64,000 nucleotides of DNA from an uncultured Latescibacterota bacterium (GTDB lineage: Bacteria > Latescibacterota > UBA2968 > UBA8231), in assembly GCA_958295495.1 (NCBI GenBank), contig OY282352.1, positions 2,232,001 to 2,296,000 of the forward strand, written 5' to 3'. Numbering within the stretch: the stretch's first letter is position 1; every line of letters starts with the position of its first letter. The notes below the pieces were generated by a model. That model did not search any database and was not told where the DNA came from. It saw only the letters and a program-made list of their open reading frames with translations. The position numbers and the translations under genes are program-made. Shown one piece after another: positions 58,631 to 64,000 of the stretch.

Positions 58631-61600
58631 ATGTTGACCAAATTCCTCCTATTCGTCACCGCGGCCTTCTTTCTCTTGTCGGTCGCGGTCTTTGACCCGG
58701 CTGTGATTTCGCGCTGGATTGAACGGGCCATTGGCTGGGTGCCCCTGCGCGAAGTTCCGCCCACCGACGAAGCGCCCTCGCTGCGCGAAGCTGTCGCGCA
58801 AATAAATGCCGCTGATCTAGAGCGCCACCTCCGCGTCCTCACTGCGGACTCGTCCCGCGTCACCGGCTATGCCGGGGCCGCTAGCGCAGCCCGCTATATC
58901 GAAGGAGAATTTCACCGCCTCGGCCTCCAAGTCACCAGCGAATTTTTTTCTCTTTCCGTCCCCCTAGATCGCGGGGGTCGGCTCCGCTTGGCTGGCTCAG
59001 ACGCGGCTATTCCCATCTACGGATTGTGGCCCAACCACGTGCGCTCGCCGTCCCTGCCGCCGGGCGGCGTCTCCGGCCACCTCATAGACTTGGGGCGTGG
59101 CAGCTTAGCCGAAATGGATGGGAAGCGGCTAGCGGGCAGCATCGCGCTGATGGGATTTGGCTCGGGCAACGCCCACGTCCAAGCGCGGGCCTTGGGTGTG
59201 CAAGCCATCTTGCTGTACGACGATGGCCGGGTCACGCGCAGCGAAGCAGCCGAAAAATTTCTCCAAGTGCCCGTGGACATCCCGCGTTTTTGGGTGGAAG
59301 CAGCGGGCGCAGAAATCCTGCGACAGCAAGCGCGCAGCGGCGACGCCGAGGTGCATCTCGAAGCGCGCATGGACTGGGAGCAGGTCCAGGCGCGCAATGT
59401 ATTCGCCGTCCTTCCGGGCTTGGCCGAGGACATGCCGCCGGGCCAGCGCCGCGAAATCCAACAGTGGCGCGACCAAATAATCGTCCTGCAAGCTCATTAC
59501 GATGCGGTCTCGGTCGTCCCGGCGCTAGCCCCGGGGGCCGAGAACGCGACCGGCATGGCCGCGCTGCTCGAAATCGCGCGCTTGCTCGCCGCCGAAGGCA
59601 CCCGCTACACCGTGCTCTTTTTGGCCACTCCCGGGCACTTTCAGGGCTTGGCCGGCGTCAATGATTTCCTCTACCGCCACGCGCGCAAAAGCGAGCATTT
59701 CCGCGACCAGATCCCGCCGGCCGAGCGCATTGACTTCCGCCTCTTCGTCGGGCTCGACTTGGCCAGCCACAGCCCCCGGGTCGGCAGCTTTACCATGGGC
59801 ACGTTCTACAACTCGGCTTGGCGCAACGACGACTATCAGAAGAACTTGATGGCGCACTACGCCTCGCGCTTTGCTCGCTACAACCGCGAGATTTTCGCCG
59901 ACTCGACCCGCTATCAAGACGCCGTGGCCCCGCAGAAGCGGGTGTGGAAAAACTTCATGCCCGTGCGGCTGGCCCTCGACAGCGAGGCCGCGGCCTTCGT
60001 GGGCAAGGAGGCGCTCTCTTTTGTCACGCCCAACCAACTGCGTCAGCGCGTCGATACGCCCCTCGACCGGCTCGAATTTGTCGCGCTCGACAACCTCGCC
60101 GAGCAGACCCGCACCATAGCCGGGCTGATGCTCAAGGCCGCTTCCGACCCAGACTTCTTCAACGACACCAAGCTGACCCTGCGCGATTGGGGGCACCGCC
60201 TAGCGGGCAACATCTACTGGTTTGACCGCGACGTGAATTTTGCCGTGCCCAAGGCCCCGGTGCCCAACGCCCTCGTCACCTATCTCCAGCCCGGGCCCAA
60301 CTCCGTGGCCGGCGTGCGCACCCTCATGGCCACGCACGGGGATGAAAACGGCTACTTCAAGTTCGACATCGTGCGCAACCGCTTTGCCAACCGGATCCAA
60401 GCCTTTGAACTCGACGAATACGGGCGCATCGTCTCTGCGCCCGACCTCGGCGAGGAGGGCGACAAAACCTACCCGGGCACCCAGCCCTATGGCTGGTGGG
60501 AAAACCGCATGTTGCAGGTCCTTTTTCGCTGCCGCGCCCTGAGCTTCTTGGAGGTGGTCGATCCGCGCTATCTAGCGGCCATGGACCGCGTCAACGTCCT
60601 CGGCACCAACGACGCGCCGCCGCGCTCTTTTTCCCTCAGCTACATCGAGAATCAGAGCGTGGTGCAGGACCGGGTGGTGCAGGCCGGCGTGGTGTTTGCC
60701 GAACCAGATACCCGCGTCAAAATTCTCGCCGGCGAGGGTGCCTTTGGCGGCGAGAGTGCGCTCGCCGGCGTGCGCTACATGCTCACCAACGCGGACTCCA
60801 CCCTGTTCGCCGAGCTCGACCCGGCCCGCGTCGATCTGGCGACCATTGAGCGGGCACAGGGCGCGGGCTTTCCGGTCGAACAGGGCCTCATCCCCTACCC
60901 GGCATTGCAGGCGGCCCGCGACATCTGGATCATCGACGAGGCGCGGATCAAACAGATGGTGCGCCACGGCATCGTCCTCGACCAGCTACAGGCCATGCAC
61001 GATCAAGCGCGGGAGGCCCTGCTCGAGGCCGGCGACAAACTCGCGGCGTTCGATTACACCGGCTATCAGCGGGCGGTGCGCCGCGCCCTCGGACTGGAGG
61101 CCCGCATCTACCCGGAAGTCAAGGCTACCGCCAATGACGCGGTCCGTGCGGTGATTTTCTACTTCGCGCTCCTGTTGCCCTTTGCCTTCTTCTGCGAGCG
61201 ATTCTTTTTTGGTTTCCCGGACGTGCGGCGGCAAATCGCCGGCTTTGTGGGCATCTTCGTCCTCGTGTTTTTAATCCTGCGCTTCGTCCATCCGGCCTTC
61301 AAGCTGAGCACCTCGCCGTACATCATCTTCCTCGCGTTTGTCATCCTCGCCTTGGGCGTCCTCGTCATCTTCATCGTCGTCGCTCGCTTCAAGGCGCTTC
61401 TGCAGCGGCGCAAGGGCGCGGCCGCCGGCCTGCACGAGACCGACGTGGGCCGCCTCGCCGCGGGTTTTGCAGCCGTGCTGTTGGGCATCTCCAACTTGAG
61501 CAAGCGCCGCCTGCGCACTGCGCTGACGGCCGCGACCCTGACCTTTTTGACCTTTACCGTCAATTCCTTTACCTCGGTCAAGTCCAGCCTCGACTTCTAT

Positions 61601-63226
61601 CGCCTGCCGCGCGACACCCCGCCCCGATACGAGGGCGGCCTCATCCGCGACCGCGCTTGGCGCGGCATGCAGGATTCCATCTTGGACTACGTGCAGAGCG
61701 CGTTTGGCGACCGCGCCTTGGTCGTGCCGCGCGCTTGGTACTTGTCGCCGGTCGAATCCGAACGGGCCTATATCGACTTCGCCGCGACCGCGACCGGCGC
61801 GGCCAGTTTCGCGCACGGCTTGGTGGGCCTACAGCCGGCCGAAGCCGAGGTAACGGGCCTCGACGCGCACATCTCGGCCGGTCGCTTCTTCGCAGCGGGC
61901 GACGACAAGGCCGTCATTTTGCCCGACAGCCTAGCCGCGCTCGTCGGCATTGGAGCCGACGACGTGGGCGCGGCCACCATCGCGCTCTACGGCGAGGAGT
62001 ACCAGGTCATCGGCCTGTTCGACAGCGCGGCCCTGAAGGAGGTCGTCGATCTCGATGGCGAGCGTCTGACGCCCGTGGATACGGTCAAAGACGCCGGTCT
62101 CATCACCCGCGAGAGCACCGAGGACCCACGCGCCTTGGCCGCGACCACAGTCGAGACCTTCAATCATCTCGAAGTGGTCAACACCCTCTTCTTGCCCTAC
62201 CAGCGCGTCCGCGCCATGGACGGCCGCCTGCGCTCCATCGCCATTGCCGCGGACGCGGGCGACCCAGAATTTATCCGGCGCGTGGAGTCCTTTATGTCGC
62301 GGGTGGCCCTGACCTTGTTCGTCGGCCAAGGAGATCGCGTCGTGGCCTACAGCTCAATCGGCTCCACCGAAATAAGCGGGGCCGGCCAGCTTTTGGTGCC
62401 GGTGATCATCGCCGCCTTAATCGTACTCAATACCATGATGGGGGCCGTGTATGAGCGCGTGCGCGAGATCGGCATCTACAGCGTCGTCGGCTTGGCCCCC
62501 AGCCACATCGGCCTGCTGTTCTTGGCCGAATCCACGGTCTTTGCCACCTTTGGCGCGGTGGTCGGCTACGCCCTAGGCCAAATCGCCCATCTGTTCATGT
62601 TGCAATACGGGCTGCTCGCCGGCCTGACGCTCAACTACTCGTCGCTGTCGGCGGTGTGGGCTACAGTCGTGGTCATTGGCACGGTCTATTTATCGACCTT
62701 GTATCCAGCGCGCTTGGCGGCCAACATGGCCGTCCCGGACGTGACGCGGCAGTGGCAATTCCCCCCGCCCGTTGGCGACCACTGGCGCTTTGACTTTCCC
62801 TTCACGGTCGGCGGGGCCGAGGTGCCGAGCATGTACGCGTATCTCAAGTCGGTCTTTGCCGCCTATAGCGAAGGCTCGATCGGCGACTTCATCGCCCGCG
62901 ACGTCGAGTTGTCCGTCGCCGCAGACGGGCCGGAGCCGTCCTACGCCATTGCCATGCGCACTTGGCTGGCACCCTACGACCTAGGGATCAGCCAGCAGGT
63001 GCGCCTACAGGCGACCCCCACCGGCGAGCACCACATCTACAAGATTGAGACCCACATCGAGCGCCTTAGCGGCGACGTGGCCTCTTGGCAGCGAATGAAT
63101 CGCAAGTTCCTCAACGTGCTGCGCAAGCGATTCCTCGTGTGGCGCACCCTGTCGCCGGGGATCCGCCAAGGGTATCAGGACCAGGTAGAAAAGGCGTTTG
63201 CCCGGGCTGGGCAGCAGGGGGGGTAG
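58631..63226 (+). CDS. Giant M28-peptidase-fold / FtsX-permease fusion
   Basis: 1531-residue membrane protein. An N-terminal anchor (FLLFVTAAFFLLSVAVF) leads to an M28 aminopeptidase-like domain (~60-560) with an inserted PA-like region. Metal motifs are degenerate: HYD at 289-291 is kept, the bridging-Asp motif reads GAENATG (302-308), and the catalytic Glu-Glu is replaced in PGHFQG (334-339). A carboxypeptidase-regulatory-like unit follows (NALVTYLQPGPNSVAGVRT). Three hydrophobic segments lie at ~840-926, then a MacB/FtsX permease: LSKRRLRTALTAATLTFLTF, an extracytoplasmic domain, and a three-helix block from ~1250 (RVREIGIYSVVGLAPSHIGL). No ABC ATPase partner is adjacent. The ribosome site at 58631 is weak. 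Confidence 0.8.
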   Translation: MLTKFLLFVTAAFFLLSVAVFDPAVISRWIERAIGWVPLREVPPTDEAPSLREAVAQINAADLERHLRVLTADSSRVTGYAGAASAARYIEGEFHRLGLQVTSEFFSLSVPLDRGGRLRLAGSDAAIPIYGLWPNHVRSPSLPPGGVSGHLIDLGRGSLAEMDGKRLAGSIALMGFGSGNAHVQARALGVQAILLYDDGRVTRSEAAEKFLQVPVDIPRFWVEAAGAEILRQQARSGDAEVHLEARMDWEQVQARNVFAVLPGLAEDMPPGQRREIQQWRDQIIVLQAHYDAVSVVPALAPGAENATGMAALLEIARLLAAEGTRYTVLFLATPGHFQGLAGVNDFLYRHARKSEHFRDQIPPAERIDFRLFVGLDLASHSPRVGSFTMGTFYNSAWRNDDYQKNLMAHYASRFARYNREIFADSTRYQDAVAPQKRVWKNFMPVRLALDSEAAAFVGKEALSFVTPNQLRQRVDTPLDRLEFVALDNLAEQTRTIAGLMLKAASDPDFFNDTKLTLRDWGHRLAGNIYWFDRDVNFAVPKAPVPNALVTYLQPGPNSVAGVRTLMATHGDENGYFKFDIVRNRFANRIQAFELDEYGRIVSAPDLGEEGDKTYPGTQPYGWWENRMLQVLFRCRALSFLEVVDPRYLAAMDRVNVLGTNDAPPRSFSLSYIENQSVVQDRVVQAGVVFAEPDTRVKILAGEGAFGGESALAGVRYMLTNADSTLFAELDPARVDLATIERAQGAGFPVEQGLIPYPALQAARDIWIIDEARIKQMVRHGIVLDQLQAMHDQAREALLEAGDKLAAFDYTGYQRAVRRALGLEARIYPEVKATANDAVRAVIFYFALLLPFAFFCERFFFGFPDVRRQIAGFVGIFVLVFLILRFVHPAFKLSTSPYIIFLAFVILALGVLVIFIVVARFKALLQRRKGAAAGLHETDVGRLAAGFAAVLLGISNLSKRRLRTALTAATLTFLTFTVNSFTSVKSSLDFYRLPRDTPPRYEGGLIRDRAWRGMQDSILDYVQSAFGDRALVVPRAWYLSPVESERAYIDFAATATGAASFAHGLVGLQPAEAEVTGLDAHISAGRFFAAGDDKAVILPDSLAALVGIGADDVGAATIALYGEEYQVIGLFDSAALKEVVDLDGERLTPVDTVKDAGLITRESTEDPRALAATTVETFNHLEVVNTLFLPYQRVRAMDGRLRSIAIAADAGDPEFIRRVESFMSRVALTLFVGQGDRVVAYSSIGSTEISGAGQLLVPVIIAALIVLNTMMGAVYERVREIGIYSVVGLAPSHIGLLFLAESTVFATFGAVVGYALGQIAHLFMLQYGLLAGLTLNYSSLSAVWATVVVIGTVYLSTLYPARLAANMAVPDVTRQWQFPPPVGDHWRFDFPFTVGGAEVPSMYAYLKSVFAAYSEGSIGDFIARDVELSVAADGPEPSYAIAMRTWLAPYDLGISQQVRLQATPTGEHHIYKIETHIERLSGDVASWQRMNRKFLNVLRKRFLVWRTLSPGIRQGYQDQVEKAFARAGQQGG

Positions 63227-63250
63227 TGGACGACCGTTGGGAAAGGCTGT

Positions 63251-63740
63251 ATGAGCGAAAAGCCACCATATACCATCGCATCGGATATTCTTTTTCGCAT
63301 TGAACAAATCGGCGAAGCGATTGATTCTGACCCGCTGGAAAACCCTGTTCGCCCACATCCCGGTAGAGAGTATGGTTCACATTCGCCAAGGCGACTACTA
63401 CGAAGCGATCAGGCAGAGTTCGGCCGCGGGCGAGAGTACGCCGTTTATTGGGTTCATGCTGAACATTATTCTGGAGGCCCTCCAGTATTCCGCAGTAAGC
63501 GACCAAGTAAGCGACCAAGTAAGCGACCAAGTAGCGCGGCTACTCAAGGCCCTGCGGACTGGCCCGAAAACCGCCGCTGAACTCATGGCGGCTATGGGGC
63601 TGTCGCATCGTCCTACATTCCGCAAAAACTACATTCGCCCGGCCCTATCCGCCGGGCTGGTGGAAATGACCCGCCCGGAATCGCCCACCGCGAAAAACCA
63701 AAAGTATCGGCTCACTGCACGCGGGCGGGAGATGCGATGA
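63251..63740 (+). pseudogene. Fic-family gene with large internal deletion
   Basis: The first ~25 codons (MSEKPPYTIASDILFRIEQI, GEAI) match the usual N-terminus of Fic/DUF4172-type proteins. From about 63320 a different frame gives the C-terminal part: LTRWKTLFAHIPVESMVHI, QGDYYEAIRQSSAAGESTPF, a repeated SDQV heptad and a winged-helix tail ending at 63740. The whole central Fic core, including the catalytic HPFxxGNGR motif, is missing and the two ends are out of frame. The gene is therefore inactivated by deletion. Confidence 0.7.
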
Positions 63741-63781
63741 TACCCGGCTGCGCCCTTGACAAAGCCCCGCCACAAAAATAG

Positions 63782-63800
63782 ACTTAGCTTAACTTAGCTA
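63782..63800 (+). promoter_or_regulatory. Candidate operator of the Phd-type antitoxin gene
   Basis: ACTTAGCT occurs twice (63782-63789 and 63792-63799) ten bases apart, one helical turn. The same bases also form an inverted pair TAGCT/AGCTA. It lies just upstream of GGAGG and the antitoxin ATG, where Phd/YefM proteins usually bind to repress their own operon. Confidence 0.45.
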
Positions 63801-63814
63801 TCGGAGGATTTACA

Positions 63815-64000
63815 ATGACGAAGGTGAACATGCACGAGGCCAAATCGCAACTTTCGCGCCTAGGTAAGTTGGCTTGGGCCGGGGAAGAAGTTGTGATCGC
63901 CAAGGCCGGCGAGCCGTATTTGCGGCTGGAACCATATCGGGATCGCTTAGAGGAACGTCAGCTTGGTGGGCTAGAGGGAAAAATTTGGCTGTCTCCAGAC
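63815..64000 (+). CDS. Phd/YefM-family antitoxin (partial, runs off the window)
   Basis: The first 62 codons are present: MTKVNMHEAKSQLSRLGKLA is the typical Phd/YefM DNA-binding N-terminus, followed by GEEVVIAKAGEPYLRLEPY. GGAGG (63803-63807) is well spaced. The C-terminal toxin-binding part starts within the window and continues beyond it; a PIN or RelE-type toxin gene would be expected next. Confidence 0.85.
   Translation, partial: MTKVNMHEAKSQLSRLGKLAWAGEEVVIAKAGEPYLRLEPYRDRLEERQLGGLEGKIWLSPD

Noticed and set aside
63480..63540. Repeated AGTAAGCGACCA units as a CRISPR-like or minisatellite array
   Set aside because: The three units encode the SDQV heptad repeats of the Fic C-terminal region, a normal feature of that family.

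Overview
The window is one GC-rich chromosomal segment with no rRNA, tRNA, CRISPR array or full-length insertion sequence that I can see. Gene content suggests a Gram-negative bacterium of an FCB-like or candidate phylum, for example Latescibacterota or a relative. The reasons are many lipoprotein signals, an outer-membrane barrel candidate, FlgD/T9SS-like C-terminal tails, a DUF6785 membrane protein and a large expansion of CRTAC1-type FG-GAP/ASPIC-UnbV proteins. The phylum call is inference from gene content only.

Layout. (1) 76-6726, minus strand: a tightly overlapping five-gene operon of TPR/FG-GAP/ASPIC lipoprotein, TPR lipoprotein, HAD phosphatase, FGE-fold protein and CRTAC1-like protein. 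(2) 6826-7938: one secreted protein of uncertain, possibly mutarotase-like, fold. (3) 8150-14646, plus strand: a defence-type island holding a PHP-SMC ATPase, an AlbA_2/Schlafen-type protein, a truncated ORF, an MNT nucleotidyltransferase and an AAA ATPase + DUF4276 (TOPRIM-like) pair. Remnants of at least two further genes lie in it. (4) 14886-23226, minus: an SDR and an alkyl-DHAP synthase homologue (an ether-lipid pair), a histidine-rich membrane protein, a parvulin lipoprotein, a TPR lipoprotein and a second 542-residue CRTAC1-like protein. (5) 23243-25068: a small foreign-looking patch with a decayed RelE-type toxin, a coiled-coil/TM miniprotein and an AT-richer PD-(D/E)XK protein with a fresh 48-bp tandem duplication. 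(6) 25114-32566, minus: alpha/beta hydrolase, DUF4389 protein, membrane-embedded spermidine-synthase-like protein, and a 1026-residue FG-GAP/ASPIC/TPR lipoprotein. (7) A 205-bp MITE-like element with 8-bp target duplication sits in the divergent promoter region at 32599-32819. (8) 32892-43892: parvulin lipoprotein, small TPR protein, DUF6785 protein, a CBM9-like secreted protein, then an operon of FGE-fold protein, di-haem peroxidase with sorting tail, and a 1066-residue FG-GAP/ASPIC/TPR lipoprotein. (9) 44137-63226, plus: a cell-surface locus with an alternating A-B-A-B set of four paralogous discoidin/FlgD-tail proteins, a CBM9-like paralogue, a large outer-membrane barrel candidate, a parvulin lipoprotein, a small lipoprotein and a 1531-residue M28-fold/FtsX membrane protein. 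(10) 63251-64000: an internally deleted Fic pseudogene and a Phd/YefM antitoxin that runs off the end.

Themes. Five CRTAC1-family proteins each carry exactly seven calcium-loop motifs and recur with TPR modules, parvulin lipoproteins and FGE-fold proteins that lack the catalytic cysteines. The locus at 44137-63226 looks like a co-expressed surface-assembly system that I cannot match to a named one. The AGPS + SDR pair suggests a eukaryote-like ether-lipid pathway. Functions beyond fold and family are inference throughout.
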